A stretch of 64,000 nucleotides of DNA from Flavilitoribacter nigricans DSM 23189 = NBRC 102662 (lineage in GTDB: Bacteria; Bacteroidota; Bacteroidia; Chitinophagales; Saprospiraceae): positions 62,001 to 126,000 of the forward strand of contig NZ_PDUD01000023.1 of NCBI RefSeq assembly GCF_002646595.1. Direction: 5' to 3'. The notes below the pieces were generated by a model. It worked only from the letters and a program-made list of their open reading frames with translations. It was not told the DNA's origin and made no database searches. Position numbers and translations under genes: made by a program. Of the stretch, positions 52,936-63,366 are shown piece by piece; within the stretch, counting starts at the first letter, position 1, and every line of letters begins with the position of its first letter.

Positions 52936-53807
52936 GTATGCAATCACTCTATCAGGTTGTGGGGATCAGCCGTCAGGGCTTCCATCAACATCGTCGACGC
53001 CTTCAGTGGCAAGAACAGCAAGTGGATCCCATTATTGAACGGGTGAAGCATTATCGCCAATTCCATCCCCGAATGGGAGCCAGGCCCATCTATCAACTGA
53101 TGAGTGGCCATAAAAGTGATCAACAACTGATCGAGCATTTGGGGAGAGACAAGTTTGAATCGATACTGATTACCAACGGTTTAGGCATAGAACCGATCCG
53201 TGTTTTTCATATTACCACCTACAGTGGTGCCTTCAGGTTCCCTAATTTAACCGAAGGGCTGAAAATTAACGATATCAACCGAGTCTGGATTAGTGATCTG
53301 ACCTATTACCGACTCTTGGACGGATGGGCCTATCTCACTTTTATTCTGGATCTCTATTCCCGGCGTTGCCTGGGATATGCGCTATCTCAAACCCTGGAAA
53401 CCGAGCAAACCACCATGAAAGCTTTGAAAATGGCTCTAAAAACCAGAGGGAAGCATAATTTTGATCAGCAACTGATCTTTCATTCTGATGGTGGTGGCCA
53501 ATACTATGATAAAGGCTTCCTGAAACTACTTCGTCAATACCAGATCGTCTCCTCAATGGCTGAGTGTGTTTACGAAAATCCTCATGTGGAGCGATTTCAC
53601 AGTACCGCAAAAAATCAATATCTCATCCCCTGGGGTGTCAACTCGGTTTGTCAACTCGAAAAACGGATGCCACAGTTCATTAAATTGTATAACCAGATGA
53701 AACCACATCGAAGCCTTAAGGGCAAAAGCCCGCTCAGTTTTGAACAGTTTATTCAACAAATTCCGCTATGTCAAAGACCGGTGGAGTTATTTAAGAAAAT
53801 AACCTAA
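52932..53807 (+). CDS. IS3-family transposase OrfB (DDE integrase core)
   Basis: 291 aa catalytic subunit with an rve integrase core (about 110-275). The acidic triad is Asp122 (VWISDLTYY), Asp186 (IFHSDGGGQYY) and Glu220 (ENPHVERFHS). There are 33 residues between the second Asp and the Glu, two fewer than the usual 35 of IS3 elements. The N-terminal part carries the HTH_21-like region RQFHPRMGARPIYQLM. No frameshift or stop is seen. Confidence 0.92.
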   Translation: MSMQSLYQVVGISRQGFHQHRRRLQWQEQQVDPIIERVKHYRQFHPRMGARPIYQLMSGHKSDQQLIEHLGRDKFESILITNGLGIEPIRVFHITTYSGAFRFPNLTEGLKINDINRVWISDLTYYRLLDGWAYLTFILDLYSRRCLGYALSQTLETEQTTMKALKMALKTRGKHNFDQQLIFHSDGGGQYYDKGFLKLLRQYQIVSSMAECVYENPHVERFHSTAKNQYLIPWGVNSVCQLEKRMPQFIKLYNQMKPHRSLKGKSPLSFEQFIQQIPLCQRPVELFKKIT

Positions 53808-53894
53808 TTTTTATTCATCAAGCGAGTGGAATGTACACTCGTTTTGTGTCAACCTATGTTAGGCGCGCACAGTTGACAAAAACCAAAGCCTTCC

Positions 53895-53929
53895 ACCATC
53901 GACCCTCTACCATCCACCGTCCACCATCG
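53895..53929. repeat. heptamer array, 5 units, right of the IS
   Basis: CCATCGA, CCCTCTA, CCATCCA, CCGTCCA, CCATCGA, then degenerate. It is the CCRTCVA family on the plus strand, opposite in orientation to the TTGACGG run on the other side of the IS. It lies 11 bases before the AraC ATG. Confidence 0.75.
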
Positions 53930-53940
53930 ACCATTACAAA

Positions 53941-54786
53941 ATGAAAATCATCGCCTTCACCATTCCCGTACGTCAGGATCAGACCGTCATCGTTAAACGG
54001 GAAGTAGATACCCGCTTCTATCCGCATCTGCACCGCCACGAGGAAGTGCAGCTGAGCTGGATACAGAAGGGAGCCGGAGCCCTGCTGGTCGGGGAGCACC
54101 TGCACGATTTCAGCCCGGGAGATATTTTTTTGTTTTCGGCCAATCTGCCCCACCTCTTCAAAAATGATCTGCAGGAAGACGGTATTGAAGCCTTTTCTCT
54201 CTTTTTTAAAAAGGACAATCCACTCTGGGCGTTGCCGGAACTCCATCAGATCGCTCAGTTTTTGCAACAAATGGAAGGTGCCTTCTTGGTGAAACAGGAT
54301 CTCCGGCGGGAGGTAGGGGAGTGTCTGGAGGCCATCGAGCACCGACCGGCAGAATTGAGATTGCCCTTGTTTATCGAATTGATGCAGGGGCTGGTGCGCC
54401 GTTCCGGACTGGAACTGATCGGTGCCTCCACGGTGCCCCTGGTGTCGGATCAGGAGGGGCTGCGGGTGAATACCGTCTTACAGTTTGCGATGACCCATTA
54501 CGACCGGACCATCACGCTGGAGGAAATTGCCGGGCAGGTGCATATGGCGCCCGGCTCTTTCTGCCGTTTTTTCAAAAAGCGGACCGGAAAAACCTTTATT
54601 CGTTTCCTGAACGAGATCCGGGTCCGGGAGGCCTGTCGTTTGCTGACGGATCAGCCCGACCGGCAGATCTCGGAAATCGCTTTTCAGTGCGGCTTCAAAA
54701 ATGTCAGTTCTTTCAACCGGGTATTCCGGCAGATACAGGACCAGTCACCGACGGAGTACCTGCTGAGTATCCGGGAGGTCGTGTAG
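53941..54786 (+). CDS. AraC-family transcriptional regulator
   Basis: 281 aa regulator. The N-terminal cupin domain (about 1-110) has HLHRHEEVQLSWIQKGAG and FSPGDIFLFSANLPHLFK. The C-terminal two helix-turn-helix domains (about 180-281) have ITLEEIAGQVHMAPGSFCRF, FKKRTGKTFIRFLNEIRV and EIAFQCGFKNVSSFNRVFRQ. It is divergent from the DHDPS/ALDH gene pair and in most genomes such a regulator would control them in response to a pathway acid (inference). Here the heptamer arrays and the IS separate the two promoters. Confidence 0.9.
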   Translation: MKIIAFTIPVRQDQTVIVKREVDTRFYPHLHRHEEVQLSWIQKGAGALLVGEHLHDFSPGDIFLFSANLPHLFKNDLQEDGIEAFSLFFKKDNPLWALPELHQIAQFLQQMEGAFLVKQDLRREVGECLEAIEHRPAELRLPLFIELMQGLVRRSGLELIGASTVPLVSDQEGLRVNTVLQFAMTHYDRTITLEEIAGQVHMAPGSFCRFFKKRTGKTFIRFLNEIRVREACRLLTDQPDRQISEIAFQCGFKNVSSFNRVFRQIQDQSPTEYLLSIREVV

Positions 54787-54797
54787 CGCTATACCGA

Positions 54798-55256
54798 TCA
54801 CTGTTTTTCGTAAATATGCAGGGTGCCGGAGCCCGCCCGGGTATCGTGGGACATGTAGCCCGCGCAGAAGTTGGACATGGTCAGGGCAAAGTGGGTGGGT
54901 TCGGTCTTCAGGAGAAACTCCCCGCCAAAAGCCGTGTTTTCTTCTACCTGCCAGTCGAAATTAAAATTGACCTCTTCAAATTCACTTTTGTAATTAAACT
55001 GACCGCCGTCCGCAGTGAAGGTGATGTTCGCCGTGGTGGGGCCGTAGCCGGCACAACCGCTGCAGGCGTAGCCGATCAGCTTCCAGTTGCCAATCAGTTG
55101 CTGCCGGATGGTATCCGCGTCTTGCAGGGGATTGGCCCGGCAGGCCAGCAGGATATCTTTGGTTGCTTCCGAAAAACCATCGGTGGTACTTGTATCCTTG
55201 GAGCAGGAGCAGAACAGTGTGATGAGGAACACGAAGTAAATAGCGTTTTTTTGCAT
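54798..55256 (-). CDS. small lipoprotein, possibly lipocalin-like
   Basis: 152 aa with a lipoprotein signal ([18 protein letters not shown]). The mature domain has [33 protein letters not shown] and an end [10 protein letters not shown], that is, a beta-rich fold with the GxW-type start seen in lipocalin-like proteins of Bacteroidota. The family is a guess. It converges with the AraC gene, with 11 bases between stops, and diverges from thyA. Confidence 0.7.
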   Translation of the reverse strand: MQKNAIYFVFLITLFCSCSKDTSTTDGFSEATKDILLACRANPLQDADTIRQQLIGNWKLIGYACSGCAGYGPTTANITFTADGGQFNYKSEFEEVNFNFDWQVEENTAFGGEFLLKTEPTHFALTMSNFCAGYMSHDTRAGSGTLHIYEKQ

Positions 55257-55426
55257 GTGTTTTTCTTGTTTTATGGAATGCCTGGGAAATAGCGGGGCCT
55301 CTGCCGGTCCCGAGATCCCAATTAGCAGAGACGGCTTCCCGGGGATAAACGGTTGGGAGGAAACGGGCGGAAAAAACTCCGGTAGCGAAGCAGCCGTTCA
55401 GATTACGCTACTTCCCGCTTGTTTTG

Positions 55427-55434
55427 TAGCTTTG
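55427..55434 (+). promoter_or_regulatory. -7 element of thyA
   Basis: TAGCTTTG, exact TAnnTTTG, 21 bases before a TTG codon at 55456. It decides the start of thyA, because the upstream extension of the frame would lie before the transcript. Confidence 0.6.
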
Positions 55435-55455
55435 CTTCAAATAAATCCGATTCCA

Positions 55456-56361
55456 TTGCGAGCTTATCTTGACCTTTTACAACATATCCTGGATCAGGGC
55501 GTCACCAAAAGCGACCGTACCGGTACGGGCACTATCAGTGTTTTTGGTTACCAGTTGCGCTGCGATCTGGAAAAAGGTTTCCCGTTACTGACAACGAAGA
55601 AGGTCCATTTTAAATCCATCCTGCACGAATTGCTCTGGTTCCTCCAGGGGGATACCAATATTCGCTATCTGGTACAAAACGGCGTGGGGATCTGGAACGA
55701 GTGGCCGTATCAGAACTGGCTGGTGCAAAATGATCTGGCGGAGCAGTATCCCAAGTACAGCGAGGCCTGGAAGGAGCAAAAGAAGGTCTTCATCCAAAAT
55801 ATAAAAGAGGATGCCGATTTCGCCGCCCGCTGGGGAGAACTGGGGCCGGTCTACGGGAAGCAATGGCGGGATTTTGAAGGGGTTGATCAGATCGCCCAGG
55901 TAGTCGAAGATATCCGGCAGAAGCCCGATTCGCGTCGTTTGATCGTTTCGGCCTGGAATCCGCCGGATATACCCATCATGGCCAAGGCCGGATTGCCGCC
56001 CTGCCATACCCTGTTCCAGTTTTATGTAGCCGAAGGGCGTTTGTCCTGTCAGTTGTACCAACGCTCCGCCGATGTATTTCTGGGGGTGCCGTTCAATATT
56101 GCCTCCTACGCCTTACTGACGATGATGATCGCTCAGGTCTGTGATTTACAGCCGGGGGATTTCGTGCACACTTTCGGCGATGCACACCTCTATCTGAATC
56201 ATCTGGAACAGACGAAACTGCAAATGAGCCGGGAACCCCGGCCATTGCCCCGGCTCCGGATCAATCCGGAAGTAAAGGATATTTTCGGGTTTCGGTACGA
56301 AGATTTTGAGTTGCTGGATTACGATCCCTACCCGGGTATCCGGGCACCGGTGGCGGTTTGA
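55456..56361 (+). CDS. thyA: thymidylate synthase
   Basis: Methylates dUMP to dTMP using methylene-tetrahydrofolate. Conserved parts are [31 protein letters not shown], nucleophile Cys183 in [32 protein letters not shown] and the end ISRDGF-like [16 protein letters not shown]. The frame is open back to 55255, but the start is taken as TTG 55456, giving [10 protein letters not shown], because family members begin at this residue, no ATG or GTG is near, and a -7 element lies 21 bases upstream. The 301 aa product has an insert (about 85-125) beyond the E. coli form, as in some other ThyA proteins. Confidence 0.92.
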   Translation: MRAYLDLLQHILDQGVTKSDRTGTGTISVFGYQLRCDLEKGFPLLTTKKVHFKSILHELLWFLQGDTNIRYLVQNGVGIWNEWPYQNWLVQNDLAEQYPKYSEAWKEQKKVFIQNIKEDADFAARWGELGPVYGKQWRDFEGVDQIAQVVEDIRQKPDSRRLIVSAWNPPDIPIMAKAGLPPCHTLFQFYVAEGRLSCQLYQRSADVFLGVPFNIASYALLTMMIAQVCDLQPGDFVHTFGDAHLYLNHLEQTKLQMSREPRPLPRLRINPEVKDIFGFRYEDFELLDYDPYPGIRAPVAV

Positions 56362-56548
56362 TGATTTGATGATCTGATGCCGAGATGATTTGATGTGGAG
56401 ATGATCTAATGCTGAAAATACTGCAACAATCTGATAGTGTGGTCTTCACACTATCTAAGCAGCAAAAAATCGCAGGATTGATTTGGGTAGAGATATTCTA
56501 AATAGCAGAAAAAATTGACCATTGTCATAAAAATGTCAGGGCAATCAT

Positions 56549-56556
56549 TAAATTTG
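56549..56556 (+). promoter_or_regulatory. distal promoter candidate of the act operon
   Basis: TAAATTTG followed by CGCC; about 200 bases before the actA start. No close -33 element. A long leader would result if used. Confidence 0.45.
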
Positions 56557-56712
56557 CGCCCGATAACTCAAAAAGGAGCACTGCTCCCAAAAACCACCAA
56601 ACATCCTGCCTGATCCTGGGATGAGAAAACTAAGATTACCTTCCCTTATTTAGAAGGAATCTAAATAAAAGTCTCCTTTGTCAAAATCCTGTTATAAACG
56701 CATTACGAACTT

Positions 56713-56720
56713 TATCTTTG
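56713..56720 (+). promoter_or_regulatory. proximal promoter of the act operon
   Basis: TATCTTTG, exact TAnnTTTG, 36 bases before the ATG at 56757. No clear -33 TTTG. It should drive actA and, by read-through past the hairpin at 58261-58300, the rest of the operon. Confidence 0.65.
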
Positions 56721-56756
56721 CGCAAGATTTGGCCTAAGGGCTGAAAATCAGCCAAA

Positions 56757-58247
56757 ATGTACCAAAATTTAACCGCTGACATGATATATAAACCGCTGAT
56801 TAGCCGGACATTCTTACTACTTGCTTTTCTGGCTGGTGCCATCACACTCCACGCGCAAGACGCGTCTGAAGCCCCGCAGGAAGAAACGGCTGCCCCACAG
56901 GAAGCTGCCGCCGGAGCTCCTGATCTGGGTGCTGGCAAAACCTTGTTTACCGCTCAATGTGCTCAGTGTCACAACCGGAACATGAAGGACCCGCTGACCG
57001 GTCCTGCTCTGGGTGGCGTCGAAAGCCGTTGGCCAAACCAGGCCGATCTGTACGCATGGATCCGGAATTCCCAGGCAATGATCGCCGCCGGAAACCCCCG
57101 TGCCGTTGAAGTTTGGAACGAATGGAAACCGACCGTTATGACGGCTTTCCCAAACCTGACGGATCAGGAGATCGGTAACATCCTGGCTTACGTTGATGGT
57201 GTCTACACTGGAGTTTATCCGCCAAAACCGGCCGGTGCCGGTGACGTAACTACTGCGGTTGCCAAAGAGACCGATAATACCGGCCTGTATATTCTGCTGG
57301 CCGTTATCCTGGGGATTCTGGCGCTGGTACTGGCGCGCATTATCTCCAACCTAAGTTATATGGTGCAGGTTCGCGAGGGTGCTGCTCCCGCCAGCCGCCG
57401 CACCCTGGTACAGATCCTGACCAGTAAAGGGGTGATCGCTTTTGTGATCTTCGCGCTGGTAGTACTTGGAGGTTATACGACGGTAAACAACGCCATTAAG
57501 CTGGGCCGCCAGCAAGGCTATCAGCCGGAGCAACCGATCAAGTTCTCCCACGAACTGCACGCCGGTCTGCAACAGATCGACTGCCAGTATTGCCACGACG
57601 GTGCCCGCCGTAGTAAGCACTCCGTCATTCCGGCCGCGAATACCTGTATGAACTGCCATAAGGCGATCGAAAAGGGTTCTACTTACGGTACGGCCGAACT
57701 GACCAAGATCTTCGCTTCCATCGGTTACGATCCGATCAATGACTCGCTGATCGCGAATTACGACCAACTGAGCACGGAGGAAGTAAAAGAGATCTACAGC
57801 AAATGGATCGCTGATTCCTACGCTCAGAGCGAGGACTTCAATCCGGACCGCATCGAAAGTGTGGTGGAAGAACAGTGGGAAGGCATCGTTGCCGCACTGA
57901 CCAATAAAGAAACCGGAGACGACAAGATCCAGGGACCGATCGAATGGGTACGGATCCACAACCTTCCGGATCACGTTTACTTCAATCACTCCCAGCACGT
58001 TTCTGTCGGAAAACTGGAATGTCAGACCTGCCACGGTCCGATCGAAGAAATGGAAGAAGTGTACCAGTATTCTCCGCTGTCCATGGGATGGTGTGTGAAC
58101 TGTCACCGCCAGACGGAAGTCCAGTTCCAGGATAATGACTACTACAAGTCTTACGAGACGTACCACGAACAGTTGCAGGGCGGAACCCGCGACAAAGTTA
58201 CCGTGGAAGACATCGGAGGTCTGGAATGTCAGAAATGTCACTATTAA
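56757..58247 (+). CDS. actA: alternative complex III subunit ActA, hexahaem cytochrome c
   Basis: 496 aa c-type cytochrome subunit of the quinol-oxidising alternative complex III. A signal peptide (Met1 or Met9 at 56781) is followed by a monohaem domain with CAQCH (68-72). Two transmembrane helices follow (about 177-196 and 226-243). A pentahaem part then has CQYCH (276), CMNCH (297), CQTCH (422), CVNCH (446) and CQKCH (491). The five C-terminal haems match ActA; the N-terminal monohaem module resembles ActE and gives six in all. Electrons pass from the membrane quinol side through these haems. actB follows after a hairpin. Confidence 0.9.
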   Translation: MYQNLTADMIYKPLISRTFLLLAFLAGAITLHAQDASEAPQEETAAPQEAAAGAPDLGAGKTLFTAQCAQCHNRNMKDPLTGPALGGVESRWPNQADLYAWIRNSQAMIAAGNPRAVEVWNEWKPTVMTAFPNLTDQEIGNILAYVDGVYTGVYPPKPAGAGDVTTAVAKETDNTGLYILLAVILGILALVLARIISNLSYMVQVREGAAPASRRTLVQILTSKGVIAFVIFALVVLGGYTTVNNAIKLGRQQGYQPEQPIKFSHELHAGLQQIDCQYCHDGARRSKHSVIPAANTCMNCHKAIEKGSTYGTAELTKIFASIGYDPINDSLIANYDQLSTEEVKEIYSKWIADSYAQSEDFNPDRIESVVEEQWEGIVAALTNKETGDDKIQGPIEWVRIHNLPDHVYFNHSQHVSVGKLECQTCHGPIEEMEEVYQYSPLSMGWCVNCHRQTEVQFQDNDYYKSYETYHEQLQGGTRDKVTVEDIGGLECQKCHY

Positions 58248-58260
58248 TTTAAAGATAATC

Positions 58261-58300
58261 TAGGATGGCCGGGGATTTCCCCGGCTTTCCGAGTATCCTA
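58261..58300 (+). terminator. nested hairpin between actA and actB
   Basis: Inner perfect stem GCCGGGG/CCCCGGC with an ATTT loop (58268-58285) and an outer stem TAGGAT/ATCCTA. It may trim transcription or protect the actA message end. No T-tract follows the outer stem. Confidence 0.5.
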
Positions 58301-58324
58301 TAAAGTTGTCTCGAAATCATAAAG

Positions 58325-61300
58325 ATGAAAGATCAGCAAAATATTTGGGTAGGAGTCGATCAACTGAAGAATGACGAAGCCTACCGTAAACAGGTTCAAG
58401 ACGAATTTTTTCAATTACCCGTAGCTGAACAGACTGCCGCCAGTCTGAAAGTAGAAGGAAGTCGCCGTGACTTTCTGAAATACCTGGGTTTCGGTGTCGG
58501 TGCAGCTACGATCGCTGCCGGCTGTGAGATCCCGGTGAAAAAGGCAATTCCCTACGTAGTAAAACCGGATTCTATCGTACCCGGTGTAGCTACCTACTTT
58601 GCCTCTACTTTCGTACAGGGTGGTGATTACTGCCCCGTTTTGGTGAAAACCCGCGAGGGTCGTCCCATCAAGGTAGAAGGCAACAGCCTTTCCAAGGTGA
58701 CCATGGGCGGTACCAGCGCCCGGGCCCAGGCCAGCGTACTGAGTCTTTATGATACGAGCCGTCTGGATGGTCCTTACCGGATCACCGAGGGCAAACTGGG
58801 TGAAGCTGCGGCCAGCTGGACGGAGATCGATGCTGAGATCGGCCGTTCCCTGAACGCGTCTTCCCAGATCCGGATCGTAGCCAATACGATCATGAGCCCA
58901 ACTACGAAAAAAGCCATCGCGGATTTCAAAGCTGCCTTCCCCAATACGCAGGTTGTAATGTACGATCCGGTATCCAGCTCTGCGCTGCTGCAGGCCAATG
59001 AGGCTTCTTTCGGCGCCCGGGTAGTACCGGCTTACCACTTCGATAAAGCAAAAGTGATCGTTGGTTTCGAGGCGGACTTCCTCGGTACCTGGATCTCTCC
59101 GATCGAATACGCTGCGCAGTACGTTACCGGTCGTAAACTGACCGACGGACAACGCGATATGTCCCGCCACATCCAGGTAGAAAGCGGTATGAGCCTAACC
59201 GGTTCCAACGCCGACCACCGGATCATGGTAAAACCCTCCGAGCAGGGTGCCGCCATCGTAACGCTGTACAATGCACTGGCCGGAAAAGCCGGTCGCAGCA
59301 CGGTACGCGGAGCTGCTTCACTGAGCGGAGCTGCGGCCAGCAAACTCGAAAGCGTGGCCGAAGAGCTGTGGAGCCAGCGCGGAAACTCACTGGTAGTTTC
59401 CGGCAGCAACAACCAGGGCGAGCAGATCCTGATCAACGCGATCAACGATATGCTGGGCAACTACGGCAGCACGATCGACCTGAGCAAGCCTTCCATGCAA
59501 CGCCAGGGCGATGATGCCGCACTGCAACAACTGATCAAAGACCTGAACGCCGGCAGCATTGACGCCATCTTCGTGATGGACGGTGCCAACCCGGCTTACG
59601 ATATTCCGAACGCGGCCGAATTTGTGGCCGGTATGGCTAATGTAGACCTGAGTGTGAGCTTTGCGGGCGTGCCCAATGAGACCTCTGCCCTGTGTCAGTA
59701 CGCCACACCTACTCACCACTACCTGGAGAGCTGGGGCGATGTAGAACCCAAAAGCGGTAGCTACAGCCTGATCCAGCCGACCATCACGCCGATCTTTGCG
59801 GCGCTGGGTCGCCCGGGTACCCGCCAAACGGAAGAATCGCTGCTGACCTGGGCCAACAGTGACCAACTGGACAAAGAGGCCGAGCAGCCGATGATGGAAT
59901 ACCTGAAGGCTAACTGGGAACAAACCATGTTCAGCCGCCAGAATAACTTCTCTACTTTCCAGGCTTTCTGGGACAGTGCGCTGCACGACGGTGTGTTTGA
60001 AACCGGCGGATCAGCTCCTGCACCTGTTGCTACCGACAGCACCAGCGTTGCTACTCCGGTTGCCGTAGCATCCGCCGCTTTCGCCGGGGATGTGAACGCT
60101 GCTGCCGGCAAAGTACGCCAGCCGGCTGCCGGCGAAGCCATGGAGATCAACTTCTTCGAAACCGTCAACATGGGAGCGGGGCAATACGCCAACAACCCCT
60201 GGCTGATGGAAATGCCGGACCCGATCACCCGCTGTGTATGGGGCAACTATCTGGCGATCCCGGTAAAATGGGACGGAGGCAACAGCTTCAGCTCTTACAA
60301 AGGCCTGAACGAGAACGAAATGTACAGCGAAGCCGACCGTGCAGAGGTAAGCATCAACGGTACCAGCCAGACGGCCACCTGTATCCGCCAGTTCGGTCAG
60401 CTGGACGGCACCTTCGCACTGGCACTCGGCTACGGTCGCTCCAAGACCGGCAGAATGGGCCGTGCCCTCGGTGAGGAAGTGGGGATCAACGTTTTCCCCT
60501 GGATGAGCATTGATGCCGACGGTAACACCCAGTACTACGCTACGGGTGTGGAGGTTTCCGACCGGGTAGAGAAAGAGATGGAGTTCGCCTGTGTGCAGTA
60601 CCACCACACGATGGGGGTAACGGCTAAAGACGAGAACGGCGAAGTGATCGTAGACGAAGAGACCGGCAAGCCGTTGAACGTGGACGAAAAAGCCATCATG
60701 ACACTGGGCGGCGGTTTCCAGGGCGGACTGACCAATCGTTCCATTATCTTCCAGGGTTCACTCAGCGAGCTGGACGAACTGGTAGAGCACATGCACGAAT
60801 TCCAGGAAGAGGCCGAGCACCTCAATAGCGCGACGCTTTATCCTTACGACGAATACAACGAAAAATATTATAGCCAGGGTCACCACTGGGGGATGCACGT
60901 TGATCTCAACGCCTGTATCGGTTGTGGTGCCTGTCAGGTAGCCTGTATCGCCGAGAACAACGTACCGGTAGTGGGTAAACACGAAGTACACCGCCACCAC
61001 GAAATGACCTGGTTGCGCATCGACCGTTACTTCTTCGGGGATTACGAAAACCCGAACGTTGTTTACCAGCCGATGATGTGCCAGCACTGTGATAACGCTC
61101 CCTGTGAGAATGTTTGTCCGGTAGCGGCCACCAACCACAGTGCGGAAGGTCTGAACCAGATGACCTACAACCGCTGTATCGGTACGCGTTACTGCGCTAA
61201 CAACTGTCCTTACAAAGTACGTCGTTTCAACTGGCTGGATTACACTACTGCCGACCTGTTCTCTTCCAACGAACCGCTGGTGAACGGAGAAGAGCTGCCA

Positions 61301-61642
61301 TTCGGCGCGGACAACCTGACCCGGATGGTACTGAACCCGGACGTAACGGTTCGTTCCCGCGGGGTGATCGAGAAGTGTAGCTTCTGCGTACAGCGGATCC
61401 AGGAGGGTAAACTGACGGCCAAGCGGGAAGAAAGAGCGCTGCGCGACAGCGACGTGAAAACCGCCTGCCAAACGGCCTGCCCGACCGGAGCGATCACTTT
61501 CGGTGACCAGAACAACAAGCAGGGTAGCCTGGCTAAGAAGATGGCCCACCCGCTGAACTACGAAGTGCTGCAGGAGATCAACACGCGTCCGAGCGTATTC
61601 TACTCTGCCAAAGTAGTGAACAGCAGCGAAGAGCTGGCTTAG
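58325..61642 (+). CDS. actB: alternative complex III subunit ActB (molybdopterin-like domain fused to iron-sulfur domain)
   Basis: 1105 aa subunit. A twin-arginine-type signal (SRRDFLKYLGFGVGAATI, about 46-63) is followed by a long molybdopterin-oxidoreductase-like domain that in this family holds no molybdenum. From about 860 is a ferredoxin-type domain with CIGCGACQVACIAEN (863), CQHCDNAPCENVCP (918), CIGTRYCANNCPYK (950), CSFCVQRI (1018) and CQTACPTGAI (1048), enough for three [4Fe-4S] and one [3Fe-4S] cluster. It faces the periplasm and passes electrons within complex III. Confidence 0.95.
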   Translation: MKDQQNIWVGVDQLKNDEAYRKQVQDEFFQLPVAEQTAASLKVEGSRRDFLKYLGFGVGAATIAAGCEIPVKKAIPYVVKPDSIVPGVATYFASTFVQGGDYCPVLVKTREGRPIKVEGNSLSKVTMGGTSARAQASVLSLYDTSRLDGPYRITEGKLGEAAASWTEIDAEIGRSLNASSQIRIVANTIMSPTTKKAIADFKAAFPNTQVVMYDPVSSSALLQANEASFGARVVPAYHFDKAKVIVGFEADFLGTWISPIEYAAQYVTGRKLTDGQRDMSRHIQVESGMSLTGSNADHRIMVKPSEQGAAIVTLYNALAGKAGRSTVRGAASLSGAAASKLESVAEELWSQRGNSLVVSGSNNQGEQILINAINDMLGNYGSTIDLSKPSMQRQGDDAALQQLIKDLNAGSIDAIFVMDGANPAYDIPNAAEFVAGMANVDLSVSFAGVPNETSALCQYATPTHHYLESWGDVEPKSGSYSLIQPTITPIFAALGRPGTRQTEESLLTWANSDQLDKEAEQPMMEYLKANWEQTMFSRQNNFSTFQAFWDSALHDGVFETGGSAPAPVATDSTSVATPVAVASAAFAGDVNAAAGKVRQPAAGEAMEINFFETVNMGAGQYANNPWLMEMPDPITRCVWGNYLAIPVKWDGGNSFSSYKGLNENEMYSEADRAEVSINGTSQTATCIRQFGQLDGTFALALGYGRSKTGRMGRALGEEVGINVFPWMSIDADGNTQYYATGVEVSDRVEKEMEFACVQYHHTMGVTAKDENGEVIVDEETGKPLNVDEKAIMTLGGGFQGGLTNRSIIFQGSLSELDELVEHMHEFQEEAEHLNSATLYPYDEYNEKYYSQGHHWGMHVDLNACIGCGACQVACIAENNVPVVGKHEVHRHHEMTWLRIDRYFFGDYENPNVVYQPMMCQHCDNAPCENVCPVAATNHSAEGLNQMTYNRCIGTRYCANNCPYKVRRFNWLDYTTADLFSSNEPLVNGEELPFGADNLTRMVLNPDVTVRSRGVIEKCSFCVQRIQEGKLTAKREERALRDSDVKTACQTACPTGAITFGDQNNKQGSLAKKMAHPLNYEVLQEINTRPSVFYSAKVVNSSEELA

Positions 61643-61652
61643 AAGTAGAAAT

Positions 61653-61676
61653 GTGTTAAGGTGTTCGGGTGTTGAG
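61653..61676. repeat. short octamer repeat in the actB-actC gap
   Basis: Three adjacent 8-base units GTGTTAAG, GTGTTCGG and GTGTTGAG. Similar GTGTT/GTGTG-based words occur at 41949-42030. The rest of the 167-base gap holds no gene. Confidence 0.4.
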
Positions 61677-61809
61677 GTTGGAAGTAACCCGCAATTTAGG
61701 CCCGGACACGGCAATTGAATGAAAAATAAAAGTAAGAAGTTGGAGAGAAAGTTGAGCGGCATTAAAAACCAGTAGACTTTCAGACTCTAACACTCGAAAA
61801 ATTCAACAT

Positions 61810-63279
<1,470 letters not shown>

Positions 63280-63366
63280 GGCGGTACGCCGGAGGTTAGA
63301 AGGAATAGGGGAGGCCCCGGGTGGCCGCAAACAATTTAGGTTTAAAAATAAAATCAACTCGAAATA

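Larger units (their letters stand above)
52452..53871 (+). mobile_element. IS3-family insertion sequence, apparently complete
   Basis: 1420 bp element starting TGTGCGCGCC and ending GGCGCGCACA. The terminal inverted repeats extend about 45 bases with few mismatches (inner parts TAGGTTGACA and ACGAGTGTACAT on the left are matched on the right). GTT flanks both sides (52449-52451 and 53872-53874), a 3 bp target duplication usual for IS3. Two genes, orfA and orfB, overlap by 4 bases. It sits in the heptamer array. Both genes are intact, so the element is probably recent and possibly active. Confidence 0.93.
56362..56756. other. intergenic region with two promoter candidates for the act operon
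   Basis: 395 bases. The first 55 contain a degenerate GATGATTTGATG/GATGATCTGATG short repeat. Two exact TAnnTTTG elements lie at 56549 and 56713. No gene or strong terminator was seen for thyA. Confidence 0.5.

Noticed and set aside
56362-56416. Short GATGAT-type repeat after thyA as a mobile element
   Set aside because: Too short and irregular to define a unit; mentioned only as a degenerate repeat.
58325-61642. Molybdenum oxidoreductase
   Set aside because: Although a molybdopterin-type domain is present, the fusion with a ferredoxin part and the actA/C/D neighbours identify ActB, which has no Mo cofactor.
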